Source of the DNA: CAYUIS01 sp964444825
GTDB lineage: Bacteria; Chloroflexota; Anaerolineae; B4-G1
DNA: 60,082 bases
Direction: 5' to 3'
NCBI GenBank assembly: GCA_964444825.1
Contig: CAYUIS010000008.1
Location: forward strand, 1-60,082
The notes below the pieces were generated by a model, which did not search any database, was not told the DNA's origin, and saw only the letters and a list, made by a program, of their open reading frames with translations. Each line of letters starts with the position of its first letter. The first letter of the stretch is position 1. A program made the position numbers and the translations under genes. This document shows, piece by piece, positions 44,334-53,107 of this stretch.

Positions 44334-44619
44334 AGATCGTTCTCCTCATAGGCAAGAACTGGATCTCGGGACAAGAGCCTCGAGTTGTCGTTTTCCTCAC
44401 GTTTGATGCTATCGTCGCGGTTTCGCTGATCTTGGTCCATAGCGACCGATGCCTGCAGGCACCCTGAACCAGCGCCCTCTTTTCAGACTAGACGGATTGT
44501 GTGTAGAGATGATTCTCCCTATCACTATATAGGAAACCTGCGTTGTAGGGGTTTCAGTTGTGTTACAATGACGTTTCAACTTGTCGGCCGAGTGAGAGGC
44601 CTCCGTGGCCCACAGGGCT

Positions 44620-46215
44620 CTACTCCTGTATCACCACGAGCGTGCCCAATGCGGTCCACTCGTAGAGCTGGGCGGCTTCGTTCAAACCGACGACGACGCA
44701 GCCGTAGGAGATCGGGCTGCCCAGATAGCCCTCCCATAGGCGGGTGCCGTTTGAGAGGGTGGGCAATCCGTGGATGCCGTTGGTAAAATCAGGGCCGGTA
44801 CGGTATATTCCCATAAAGTGCGGCATCCACAGATCCCAACTGGAGGCATACGCTTCATCCTCCTTGCTGAGGATCTGGAACACACCTGGGATGGTGGGTG
44901 AAGAGGCGATCCCGGTCGAGGCCTTGAAGCTGTAGACCAGCGTGTCCCCTTCATATGCATTGAGGTGCTGTTCTGAGATGTCTACCACGATCCGGCGTTC
45001 CGTGGTGACGGGCAACGGAAAAAGCACATCCACTGAGGGAATAACGATTTGTTGATCGGGCCACAGTTCGCCAGGTTCGATGTGTGGATTAGCGTCGGTG
45101 AGTCGCCAAACGGGGAATCCGTGGGCGTGGGCTACGGACATCAGGGTGTCTCCGGGTTGTACGGTGTAGATGTGTGCCTGATGGATCAACACGACCTCGG
45201 CCCAGGGTTGCCCGGCCTCCACCGCTGCGCGGATCGCGGGGGCCGTCTCTTCCACGTTGATCGCGACCTGGTCGGTCAGTTGGCTGCTGAGGTCGTCCAG
45301 GTAGGCGCGCACAGCTTCCTCTCGAATAGTCAAGACAAGCCGCGTACCGTCTTGGTCAGGGTCGCTAGGGTCGTTTTCCGCTGATCCATCAGATTGGATC
45401 GTTTCGACGGCGACAGTTGGCTGTACCATCAACCACTCGGCCAGGATGTGTGGATCTACCGACCACGTCCCTTGGTAGTCGGTCAGCGGGTCATCGGTGA
45501 CAAGTCTGAACGGCTGTGCCAACAACATCTCGGCCTGGGTCTGTGCAGCCCCCGGGTCCGCGATGGGAGGATCCACCGGTCGAGTCAGTAGCTCCATGAC
45601 CAATCCCTCGCTGCCAACGCCGACGGCGTACGGGAGCGCGGCGATGATGGCCTCAATATCCAGTTCCTGGCCCGCTTTCCCTGGAACCGGGATAACGGTA
45701 TCGGGTTGGATATAAAGAGTAGCGTTCACGGGTGGAATGGCCATTTCCTGGTTCAGTGCCTCGAGGGCGATCCTGGCCTTGGCGGGATCGGGAAGTACGA
45801 CGACGGGGGGGAGTGTGTGGCCAGAGACGAGGGATTGGAATCGGGTGATCCATTGGCCTACAATGGGTCCCTCACGACCCACCTGGTAGGCCAGCCGAGC
45901 GGTCGTCGCTGGGTCAAGGTGGATACCAGCATCGGCCCACGAGCGGTCCCACGTGCGCTCACCATCGCGCATTTTCAGTGGCAATAAGGCTGGTGGAGGG
46001 AACTCTGCTGCGAGAACCGCGGCAGCCTCGTCTATGGTCAACCTACCGAGGTTCACGCCGTGTACATCAATGCCAAGGTATATGCGGCCTGCATAAACCT
46101 GGCTATAGGCCTGGGCAACAAAGACCGCGATGATGGCGCCAGCGCATAAACAGGCAACGGCAAGGGCGCCGATCAGACGTATGGAAAAGGTGCTACTACT
46201 GGCTTTGCTGCTCAT
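44620..46215 (-). CDS. L,D-transpeptidase with LysM and PG-binding domains
   Basis: A 531-residue secreted enzyme anchored by one N-terminal helix. Two PG_binding_4-like (VanW-type) segments cover residues 40-330. A LysM domain follows (TVQPGDTLMSVAHAHGFPVW). The C-terminal YkuD domain should form 3-3 crosslinks in peptidoglycan; its His is in NGIHGLPTL and its catalytic Cys in SYGCVVV. The usual SHGC motif has Tyr in place of His. ATG 46215 is preferred over an upstream GTG because it fits a signal-anchor start and is preceded by GAAGG. Divergent from uvrB. Confidence 0.9.
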   Translation of the reverse strand: MSSKASSSTFSIRLIGALAVACLCAGAIIAVFVAQAYSQVYAGRIYLGIDVHGVNLGRLTIDEAAAVLAAEFPPPALLPLKMRDGERTWDRSWADAGIHLDPATTARLAYQVGREGPIVGQWITRFQSLVSGHTLPPVVVLPDPAKARIALEALNQEMAIPPVNATLYIQPDTVIPVPGKAGQELDIEAIIAALPYAVGVGSEGLVMELLTRPVDPPIADPGAAQTQAEMLLAQPFRLVTDDPLTDYQGTWSVDPHILAEWLMVQPTVAVETIQSDGSAENDPSDPDQDGTRLVLTIREEAVRAYLDDLSSQLTDQVAINVEETAPAIRAAVEAGQPWAEVVLIHQAHIYTVQPGDTLMSVAHAHGFPVWRLTDANPHIEPGELWPDQQIVIPSVDVLFPLPVTTERRIVVDISEQHLNAYEGDTLVYSFKASTGIASSPTIPGVFQILSKEDEAYASSWDLWMPHFMGIYRTGPDFTNGIHGLPTLSNGTRLWEGYLGSPISYGCVVVGLNEAAQLYEWTALGTLVVIQE

Positions 46216-46284
46216 TGTTGTTGCGCCTTCAAAGAGTGCCCCCTGCTTGAGATGTAGGCAGATCACCTACGATCCGCCCCTATA

Positions 46285-46313
46285 AACATACTAAAAACGG
46301 TGGTATTTGTCAA
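46285..46313 (-). promoter_or_regulatory. Promoter of the L,D-transpeptidase gene
   Basis: On the minus strand TTGACA (46308-46313), a 17-bp spacer and TATGTT (46285-46290). The leader would be about 65 bases to ATG 46215. A TATAAT at 46340 on the plus strand may serve uvrB, but it has no convincing -35 box. Confidence 0.6.
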
Positions 46314-46386
46314 ATCTGGCGCGCTGTCCTAATCTGTTGTATAATAGAATCGAACTGACGTTCTATATCGACGCCAGGAGAGGATC

Positions 46387-48441
46387 ATGCCCAGATTTCA
46401 GCTCGTGTCGGATTTCCAACCCACCGGCGATCAGCCAGAGGCTATTGCTGCACTGATGCAAGGCATAAAGGCGGGTCACACACACCAGACCTTGCTGGGA
46501 GCGACGGGGACCGGCAAGACCTATGTGATCAGCCAGCTCGTCGAACAGACGCAGAAACCTACGCTTGTTCTGGCTCACAACAAGACCCTCGCGGCCCAGC
46601 TCTATGCCGAGTTCCGTGAGTTCTTTCCGCACAATGCCGTCGAGTACTTTGTCTCCTACTATGATTACTACCAGCCCGAGGCCTACATCCCGCGGCACGA
46701 TCTGTATATCGAAAAGGATGCCGACATCAACGCGGAAATCGAGCGCCTGCGCCTGGCTGCCACGACGGCCCTGTTCTCCAGGAAGGACGTCATCATCGTC
46801 GCGTCCGTTTCGTGCATATATGCCCTTGGTGATCCTAACGAGTGGGGCAGGGTGATGGTCGAGCTGAAGCGGGGCGAGAAGCAGCGGCGAGGTGGACTGC
46901 TGCGACACCTGGTGAGCATTTACTACACACGAAATGACCTCGAACTGCGGCCTGGCACGTTCCGCGTGCGAGGAGACACGATGGAGGTGATGCCAGCCTA
47001 CAGTGAGACCGCTTATCGGGTTGGTTTTTGGGGTGATGAGATCGAGCGGATTGCCGAAATCGATACCCTCACCGGGGAGGTGCTGAGCGATCTGGACGAG
47101 GTGCGCATCTTCCCTGCGAAGCATTTTGTGACGCCCGAGGAAACGCAGGAGCAGGCATTCGCCGACATTGAAGCCGAGCTAGCCGAAAGACTGCACGAGC
47201 TACGCAGCCAAAACAAACTGTTGGAAGCTCAGCGTCTGGAGCAGCGTACGCAGTACGATATGGAGATGCTGCGCGAGATCGGCTATTGTTCTGGGATTGA
47301 GAACTATTCCCGGCATTTGGAGCAACGTACGCCTGGCGCGCCTCCCTGGACTCTGATGGATTACTTTCCTGCTGATTACTTGCTCGTCGTGGACGAGTCA
47401 CATATGACGATTCCCCAGGTGCGGGGTATGTACAATGGCGATCGGAGCCGCAAAGAGGTGTTGGTCGATTTTGGCTTCCGTCTTCCCTCCGCGCTGGATA
47501 ACCGCCCTCTCAACTTTGGCGAGTTTGAGGATCGTGTCAACCAGGTTGTCTACACCAGCGCCACCCCCGGCCCGTACGAGCTGGAGAAAAGCCAGCAGGT
47601 GGTGCAGCAGATCATCCGTCCCACGGGCGTGATTGACCCCGAGATCGTCGTCAAGCCGGTGCAGGGGCAGGTGGATGATCTCATAGGCCAGATCAATGAG
47701 CGGGTGGGGCGGGGCGAGCGAGTGCTGGTTACGACACTGACCAAGCGTATGGCCGAGGATCTGGCGGGTTACTTGCAGGAATTGGGCGTCAAGGTACATT
47801 ACCTTCACAGTGAGGTCCATACGCTTGATCGGATCGAGATTCTACGGGATTTCCGGCTTGGGGCCTACGACGTTGTGGTAGGCATCAACCTGCTGAGAGA
47901 GGGCCTGGATCTTCCAGAGGTGAGCCTTGTGGCTATCCTTGACGCTGACAAGGAAGGTTTTCTGCGTTCTGATACTGCCTTGATCCAGAATATTGGCCGG
48001 GCGGCCCGGCACATCAATGGCACCGCGATCATGTATGCGGATCGCATCACCGACTCTATGAGGCGGGCCATCGATGAGACGGATCGGCGGCGCAAGATCC
48101 AGGTAGCATACAATGAGGAACACGGGATTGTGCCGGCCACCATTGTCAAAGAGATCCGGGATCTCACCGACCGGGTTCGTGTCGCCACACGCACAGATGC
48201 AGAAGAGGTTGGGGCGGAGCGTGGCCTGACGCAACTGTCAGCAGACGAGTTGGCTCGTTTGATTCGCGAGTTGGAGCGACAGATGAAAGCGGCGGCGCAG
48301 GATCTCGAGTTTGAAAAGGCAGCGCTCCTGCGGGATCAGATCTTTGAGTTGCGCGCGGTGATGACGGACAAGGAAGAGATGGAGCTACCGGCCTGGGAGC
48401 GAGAGCGCCGGTTGGCCCGTATGGGGGTTGAGACGAGCTAA
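46387..48441 (+). CDS. uvrB: Excinuclease ABC subunit B
   Basis: A 684-residue UvrB, the damage-verifying helicase-like subunit of nucleotide excision repair. Walker A is GATGTGKT; the beta-hairpin YYDYYQPEAYIP that clamps DNA is intact; DESHMTIPQ is the Walker B/DEAD-like motif; NIGRAARH is motif VI. The C-terminal UVR domain (EKAALLRDQIFELR) binds UvrC. Length and motif order are standard. CAGGAGAGG precedes the ATG. UvrA and UvrC are not in this window. It ends at a palindrome shared with the convergent lamin-tail gene. Confidence 0.97.
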   Translation: MPRFQLVSDFQPTGDQPEAIAALMQGIKAGHTHQTLLGATGTGKTYVISQLVEQTQKPTLVLAHNKTLAAQLYAEFREFFPHNAVEYFVSYYDYYQPEAYIPRHDLYIEKDADINAEIERLRLAATTALFSRKDVIIVASVSCIYALGDPNEWGRVMVELKRGEKQRRGGLLRHLVSIYYTRNDLELRPGTFRVRGDTMEVMPAYSETAYRVGFWGDEIERIAEIDTLTGEVLSDLDEVRIFPAKHFVTPEETQEQAFADIEAELAERLHELRSQNKLLEAQRLEQRTQYDMEMLREIGYCSGIENYSRHLEQRTPGAPPWTLMDYFPADYLLVVDESHMTIPQVRGMYNGDRSRKEVLVDFGFRLPSALDNRPLNFGEFEDRVNQVVYTSATPGPYELEKSQQVVQQIIRPTGVIDPEIVVKPVQGQVDDLIGQINERVGRGERVLVTTLTKRMAEDLAGYLQELGVKVHYLHSEVHTLDRIEILRDFRLGAYDVVVGINLLREGLDLPEVSLVAILDADKEGFLRSDTALIQNIGRAARHINGTAIMYADRITDSMRRAIDETDRRRKIQVAYNEEHGIVPATIVKEIRDLTDRVRVATRTDAEEVGAERGLTQLSADELARLIRELERQMKAAAQDLEFEKAALLRDQIFELRAVMTDKEEMELPAWERERRLARMGVETS

Positions 48442-48446
48442 CCCCG

Positions 48447-48480
48447 AGACCCTAAAGGTTCCCATAAACCTTTAGGGTCT
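48447..48480. terminator. Bidirectional terminator palindrome after uvrB
   Basis: A perfect 14-bp stem (AGACCCTAAAGGTT with its complement) around a six-base loop. It lies exactly between the stop of uvrB and the stop of the convergent lamin-tail gene. The same AGACCCTAA core appears in the palindrome at 1783-1826. Confidence 0.75.
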
Positions 48481-48485
48481 GTGGA

Positions 48486-49328
48486 CTACCAATCTAGATA
48501 ATCTACAAGAGTCGCCGCGTCATCCCGCAGGTAAGCGACACCATTCTTGTTGTTCCAGATGCCTTCCCGATTTCCCCAGTAGAGCTCGACGTTGGTGTCT
48601 GTGCCGTCCGTGCTCCACACTCGGACACTTGCTCCGGCGCGCAGGACAAACCCGGCTGGGAATGCATAGGTGATAAACTGATCGTTGTTGAGCGTCCACC
48701 CAGTCATATCCTGATCCTCAGTTCCCTGGTTCCCGACGATGATATACTCTTGCCCCACATCGTCGGTTTGATCATCATCCGGACCTAGGCCCAATGGGTT
48801 GTATTCTACGTGGGCGATATGCATATCGGGGGAGCCCCTTGATGATCGGGGCGTGCCATTTGGCTCTGGTTGGCGTGGTTCCACCGTTGGCCGAGGGCTG
48901 GGTGTGGGCAATTGGGAGGCAGCTCCGGGCAGAGGTGTAGAGGCGGGTGGGGCCGGAGTATCTGTCTGGGCAGAGTCGTGATTGGTGATGGTTGGCGAGG
49001 CCTGGATCGATGGTTCAAAGGGTGTGGGACTGCTCCCGGTCTCGGGTTCACTCGCGTCCGTTGGGTCCGGTATCCTACCCGTTGGACGGGGGGGGAGGGA
49101 GAGCGCCGGAACAGAGATACGGGGCCCTGTCGTGCTCCACAGATAGGATGAGACTGAGCAGCACAGACAGACCAGGCAGCCAATAGAGCATAGGATTACC
49201 TGAAGACTGCACCACGACGCGGACAGGCCGCCGCTCAGGGGAAGAACGATCCTCTCCTTGCCAAGCTGGCGCAGACGTGCAAGAATGGTTCCCTCCCTAT
49301 GGCCGCTCTGTCTGTTCATGCTGGACAT
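48486..49328 (-). CDS. Membrane-anchored lamin-tail-domain protein, second of a tandem pair
   Basis: A 280-residue protein. An N-terminal cytoplasmic segment leads to a membrane helix (about residues 38-66), then a Pro/Ser/Thr linker, then a C-terminal lamin-tail-like beta domain (about 170-280) with TGWTLNN, FVLRAGASVRVW and IWNNKNGVAYLRDD. The LTD fold in bacteria occurs on surface proteins and may bind polysaccharide or other proteins; the ligand here is unknown. Its ATG follows the stop of the upstream paralogue without a gap (TAGATG). The two proteins share the whole layout, so this is a tandem duplication. Confidence 0.82.
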   Translation of the reverse strand: MSSMNRQSGHREGTILARLRQLGKERIVLPLSGGLSASWCSLQVILCSIGCLVCLCCSVSSYLWSTTGPRISVPALSLPPRPTGRIPDPTDASEPETGSSPTPFEPSIQASPTITNHDSAQTDTPAPPASTPLPGAASQLPTPSPRPTVEPRQPEPNGTPRSSRGSPDMHIAHVEYNPLGLGPDDDQTDDVGQEYIIVGNQGTEDQDMTGWTLNNDQFITYAFPAGFVLRAGASVRVWSTDGTDTNVELYWGNREGIWNNKNGVAYLRDDAATLVDYLDW

Positions 49329-50249
49329 CTACCAACTGAACGAGTCGATCAGGCTTTGGGTATCGTCCCGCAGGTATGCCGTATCACTCTTGTTATTCCA
49401 GATGGCTGTGCTGGACGCCCAATAGAGGTTGCTACTCGAGTCACTGCCGGTCTTGGTCCACACACGGACTCTGGCCTCACCAGCCAGGACAAAGCCCGTT
49501 GGAAAGTAGTACGTTTGATCGGTTTTGTTGTGGAGGGTCCATCCGGTCATCGTCTGGTTGCCGGCTCCTCGATTCTCAATCAGCACATATTCGCCATCCC
49601 AGTCCGAGCGCTCGACGTGGTCGATATGCAGATCCGCTAGGATGGGCGTTGGTGTGGGCGAGAGCGTTGGTGTGGGCGTTTCGGATGGGGATAAGGTGAT
49701 CGTCAGGGTCAAAGCCGCGGGAGGCGGCTCGGTGTATGACAGTGGAATCGTGGCTGTTGGCAGAATGGATGGCATCGCTGCGGTCGGCTCCGGCGTCTGA
49801 CTGGGGCGAGGGATGTCTCCTGGAGTTGGAGCAGTAGCGGTGCGGGCCGGCGTGGGGGTCACCAAGGGCGACTCTGGGGGGAGCGTCTGGCGCGTCGCTT
49901 CTGCGGGTTGTGAGGTGCTCGCGGGTGTCCAGGATTCGGTGGACGCCGGTGAGGGCGTGCAGGTGTTCGCGCAGATGGTAGCGTCAATGGCGGCGGGAGA
50001 GACGGTGGCCGCTGATCTTGTTCTGCGGCGGAGGGGTAATCTGACGTCGCTCTGTGTGGGGTTGGTGGTGCCCCAGATGAATGCCGATACCGAACAACAC
50101 AGACAGGCTAGGCAGTATAGACCAACCAGAACGGCCTGAAACTCTACCAGGGAAACGGGCCGTTTTCCAATATTGAAAACGGCCTTCTCCCCTGTGGCGT
50201 TGGGTTGGCGCGATGGAGGCGCAGAGTGATCACGGGTCTGATTGCTCAT
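49329..50249 (-). CDS. Membrane-anchored lamin-tail-domain protein, first of a tandem pair
   Basis: A 306-residue paralogue of the next gene downstream: basic N-terminus, membrane helix (about residues 37-62), a longer Thr/Pro-rich linker and a C-terminal lamin-tail-like domain with DLHIDHVERSDWDGEY, MTGWTLHNKTDQTYYF and IWNNKSDTAYLRDD. ATG 50249 is preferred over the TTG nine codons upstream. It overlaps the end of the small acidic gene by 20 bp. Expected to be exposed on the outer face of the membrane. Confidence 0.8.
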   Translation of the reverse strand: MSNQTRDHSAPPSRQPNATGEKAVFNIGKRPVSLVEFQAVLVGLYCLACLCCSVSAFIWGTTNPTQSDVRLPLRRRTRSAATVSPAAIDATICANTCTPSPASTESWTPASTSQPAEATRQTLPPESPLVTPTPARTATAPTPGDIPRPSQTPEPTAAMPSILPTATIPLSYTEPPPAALTLTITLSPSETPTPTLSPTPTPILADLHIDHVERSDWDGEYVLIENRGAGNQTMTGWTLHNKTDQTYYFPTGFVLAGEARVRVWTKTGSDSSSNLYWASSTAIWNNKSDTAYLRDDTQSLIDSFSW

Positions 50250-50502
50250 CTTTTGGTGACTTCTCTCGGCGACCAACTAGCCTGTCTGCAGCCTCAAGGG
50301 AGAGGCCCACAGCCTTGAAGGCGATGTCTGCGATCCCCTCTGGTAGTTCGGGGAGCAGTCTGGCGATCTCTGACTCGATGGTGGCAGCGATCTCTTGGCG
50401 CTCCTCGGGTGTGAACCGGTCGCTGTCCGCCAGTGCCTTCAGAGCCCCGTTCTTTACTGGCTGCTCTTCTTCGCTCAGTTCTTTGGGATCGGAATCGGAC
50501 AT
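50230..50502 (-). CDS. Small acidic protein of unknown function
   Basis: A 90-residue protein, no family recognised. The composition is Glu/Asp-rich (MSDSDPKELSEEEQP...) with two predicted amphipathic helices (PEERQEIAATIESEIARLL and IADIAFKAVGLSLEAADRL). AGAGGAG precedes the ATG. It overlaps the lamin-tail gene start and probably shares its transcript. No signal peptide; cytoplasmic. Confidence 0.6.
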   Translation of the reverse strand: MSDSDPKELSEEEQPVKNGALKALADSDRFTPEERQEIAATIESEIARLLPELPEGIADIAFKAVGLSLEAADRLVGRREKSPKDEQSDP

Positions 50503-50567
50503 TTGTCTCCTCTGGATTCAACGACTGTGTAATGCTGGCCAGGACCTATTCTAGACGTGCTCGACAT

Positions 50568-51488
50568 TCAGTGAGAATCTGGAATCGAGGCCATCATTGC
50601 CCTGGCGATGTGTGCTGCCACCCTGGCATTGTTCATCAACAGGGCTTCATTCGCCTGGCGCGCCCGCCCGCTTGTCAGTTCGACAACCCTTCCCAGAAGG
50701 AAGGGTGTCACTGCCTTGCCACTCACGCCGGCAGCCTCGGCTTCGTTTACGGCCTCGGTGATAGCCAATTCGATCTCGTCCGCTGGGATCTCGTCGGCTT
50801 CTGGAACCGGCACGCACACCAGCAGCGCGGTCGAAAGACCCAGGTCTGAACGTGTCCGTGCGATGTGGGCGACCTGCTCCGGTGTGTCAACCTGAACGTC
50901 CACTCCCAGTCCTGACCGGCGGCTGTAGAACGCTGGGAACTCGGATGTGGTGTAGCCGATCACCGGAACGCCGTGAGTCTCTAGCATCTCTCGTGTGTGG
51001 TGCAGGTCAAGGATGGCCTTGGCCCCCGCACATACAACGACGATGGGAATGGAGGCCAGGGTCAAGAGGTCGGCCGAGACATCCTCAGGATGGTCCCGGT
51101 GAACGCCACCGATGCCGCCGGTGGCAAAGACCCGGATGCCGGCACGGTGGGCCAGAAGCATCGTCGCTGCGACAGTTGTGCCGCCATTTGCGCCCCGCAC
51201 ACCTATGAGAGGGAGATCCCGAAGGCTGACTTTGTGGGCGGCTCCATCGGTAGCCAGCCGTTTCAACTCCTCGTCAGATAGCCCCACCTTTGGCCGGCCA
51301 TCCAACACGGCGATGGTGGCTGGCGACGCCTTCTGCTCACGCACGGCCGATTGTATACGCCGGGCGATGTCCAGATTTGATGGAGGACTAAAGCCGTGGG
51401 TGACCAGGGCCGATTCCAGGGCGACTATTGGCCCGTTCTCGTCAAGGGCCTGGGCGATCTCGGGAGCAACCGTCAGCCAGTGATTCAC
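50568..51488 (-). CDS. psuG: Pseudouridine-5'-phosphate glycosidase PsuG
   Basis: A 306-residue enzyme that reversibly splits pseudouridine 5'-phosphate into uracil and ribose 5-phosphate. ALESALVTHGF near the N-terminus, GTTVAATM, FATGGIGGVHR, SEFPAFY and the C-terminal NEALLMNNARVAAHIA all match the family. GTG 51488 gives the normal length and has AGAGGA upstream; a longer frame would run into the dispersed repeat at 51570-51655 and should be discarded. The usual partner kinase PsuK is not adjacent. Downstream of an M20 peptidase gene on the same strand. Confidence 0.93.
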   Translation of the reverse strand: MNHWLTVAPEIAQALDENGPIVALESALVTHGFSPPSNLDIARRIQSAVREQKASPATIAVLDGRPKVGLSDEELKRLATDGAAHKVSLRDLPLIGVRGANGGTTVAATMLLAHRAGIRVFATGGIGGVHRDHPEDVSADLLTLASIPIVVVCAGAKAILDLHHTREMLETHGVPVIGYTTSEFPAFYSRRSGLGVDVQVDTPEQVAHIARTRSDLGLSTALLVCVPVPEADEIPADEIELAITEAVNEAEAAGVSGKAVTPFLLGRVVELTSGRARQANEALLMNNARVAAHIARAMMASIPDSH

Positions 51489-51569
51489 ACCACCGATTCC
51501 TCTCTGTTCAAGTTCTGCGGTTCCATCTCGTGTCCTCTTATTGTTTCCCTCGTCGTAACTGCTCAGCCT

Positions 51570-51655
51570 GTCATTGCGAGCCGCGCTTTTTGCGGCGAAG
51601 CAATCTCCAATTTCCGAGGTGGAGATTGCTTCGTCGCTCCGCTCCTCGCAATGAC
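51570..51655. repeat. Palindromic dispersed repeat, CEERSDEAI type
   Basis: Two arms of 35-39 bp (51570-51608 and 51621-51655) face each other around a 12-base loop: GTCATTGCGAG...GCAATCTCC against GGAGATTGC...CGCAATGAC. It is the palindromic relative of the repeat at 264-293 and gives spurious translations such as CEERSDEAI in many genomes. It lies upstream of psuG and downstream of the M20 peptidase gene. Confidence 0.8.
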
Positions 51656-51692
51656 GGGAAGAAACCATCCTGGGTGAGTAGTTACCCCTCGT

Positions 51693-52877
51693 CTATAATA
51701 GCTCGGCAGCCAGGCGAGCGTAAACCTCGGCGGCTGCCTGGACGTCGGCCAGTCGGACGTGTTCATCGGCCGTGTGCGCCCGCTGAGGGTCTCCTGGCCC
51801 AAAGCCCACCGTGGGTATGCCGGCCACACCGGCGGTAAAAGTCCCCTCGGTCGAAAAGTCCCAGCTCATGATCCGAGGTCGATGCTTGAGTTGCGCACGC
51901 GCCGCGCGCACCATACTCACCACGAGCGGGTGATCCTCCGCCATTACCCAGGCGGGATAAAACTCACGCGCGTGACAGGCATAATTGGTGTAACTGGTGG
52001 TGCTGTGCTCAGTCACCTCCACCTCAGCCCGCACACCCTCACGAGCGATCACACGTTGGACTTCTGCCAGGGCCTTGGTCTCGTTCTCTCCCAAGGTCAA
52101 GCGGCGGTCAATGATCAATTCGCAGCGATCGGGTATCGCATTGCGGCTACTCGCGCTGGACTCGATGTGGGTCACCGCCAGCGTGCCAGGGCCGAGAAAG
52201 TCATCGTTTGCCAACTGTTCGGCAAGCAGCTCGAGTCCAAACACCAGGCGCGCAGTGGTATAGATGGCGTTCTGGCCCAGACGAGGGCTGGCCGCGTGGG
52301 CTGAGCGCCCGTAGGAAACGAGGCGCATTTCCAGCCGCCCGCGTTGCCCGCGGCTGACGTCCAGATCGGTCGGTTCGGCAAGCACCACCCAATCCGGGTG
52401 TATTCCCTCTTCCTCGATCAAAATACGCGACCCCAGTCCCTCGCAGGGTTCCTCCTGTACTACGCAGGCCACCACAATGTCGCCGCCGAGGTTTTTCCCC
52501 ACGTCGCGCGCGAGCTTGGCGCCGTAGATCATCGCTGCCAGGCCGCCTTTCATGTCGCAAGAGCCCAGGCCATAGAGCACGCCATCCTCGATCTCGGCTC
52601 CAAAGGGCTCCCTGCTCCACGCGCCAGGGTCGCTGACCCGCACGGTGTCCATGTGGCCGTTGAGCATCAGCACGGGTCCGCGTCCCGGGCCGATCCAGCC
52701 GACCACGTTCCCAATACGGTCGGTGCGCACATCGCGAAAGCCCAGTCGCTCCATTTCCGCGATGATGCGTGTGGCTACGGCGCCCTCCTGGGTAGAGGGA
52801 CTGCGAATCTGCACCATGTCACGCAGAAAAGACACCAGGCTGGTTCTATCCTGAGGGTTCAATCGGAATCCGGTCAT
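51693..52877 (-). CDS. M20-family zinc aminoacylase/deacylase
   Basis: A 394-residue M20 amidohydrolase (ArgE/DapE/CPG2 fold). NGHMDTV and GSCDMKGG give the first metal ligands, QEEPCEG the catalytic Glu pair, LAEPTD the next, and GFGPGDPQRAHTADE the C-terminal His. The SWDFSTEGTFTAG stretch recalls YgeY-type hydrolases, but the substrate is not certain. The ATG has no ribosome-binding site and lies ten bases after a TACAAT box, so it too may be leaderless. No signal peptide; cytoplasmic. Confidence 0.9.
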   Translation of the reverse strand: MTGFRLNPQDRTSLVSFLRDMVQIRSPSTQEGAVATRIIAEMERLGFRDVRTDRIGNVVGWIGPGRGPVLMLNGHMDTVRVSDPGAWSREPFGAEIEDGVLYGLGSCDMKGGLAAMIYGAKLARDVGKNLGGDIVVACVVQEEPCEGLGSRILIEEEGIHPDWVVLAEPTDLDVSRGQRGRLEMRLVSYGRSAHAASPRLGQNAIYTTARLVFGLELLAEQLANDDFLGPGTLAVTHIESSASSRNAIPDRCELIIDRRLTLGENETKALAEVQRVIAREGVRAEVEVTEHSTTSYTNYACHAREFYPAWVMAEDHPLVVSMVRAARAQLKHRPRIMSWDFSTEGTFTAGVAGIPTVGFGPGDPQRAHTADEHVRLADVQAAAEVYARLAAELL

Positions 52878-52887
52878 TACGAGGAGG

Positions 52888-52915
52888 ATTGTAGTCGAAA
52901 TGGCTCATTCGTCAA
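52888..52915 (-). promoter_or_regulatory. Promoter of the M20 peptidase gene (leaderless)
   Basis: On the minus strand TTGACG (52910-52915), a 16-bp spacer and TACAAT (52888-52893). ATG 52877 follows by ten bases. Confidence 0.7.
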
Positions 52916-52973
52916 GCGGCCTGTGTCCGGTTGAGCTGCTCCAGTTGATGATCGGGAGTGTCGGGTCGATTGT

Positions 52974-53001
52974 TTGACAGACCTTGCCTTTGTGCTAAAA
53001 T
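52974..53001 (+). promoter_or_regulatory. Promoter of the sugar transferase gene
   Basis: TTGACA (52974-52979), a 16-bp spacer and TAAAAT (52996-53001). A leader of about 100 bases precedes the TTG start. Confidence 0.72.
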
Positions 53002-53107
53002 GACAGTGACCTTTTGACCATTGGATTCCTCCCCTGAAAGGTCGGCCAGCGGTTATGCTGTGTGCCAGGTTGTGTTAAGCAGGGTAAGCTATGGATGGGA
53101 TTGACCC

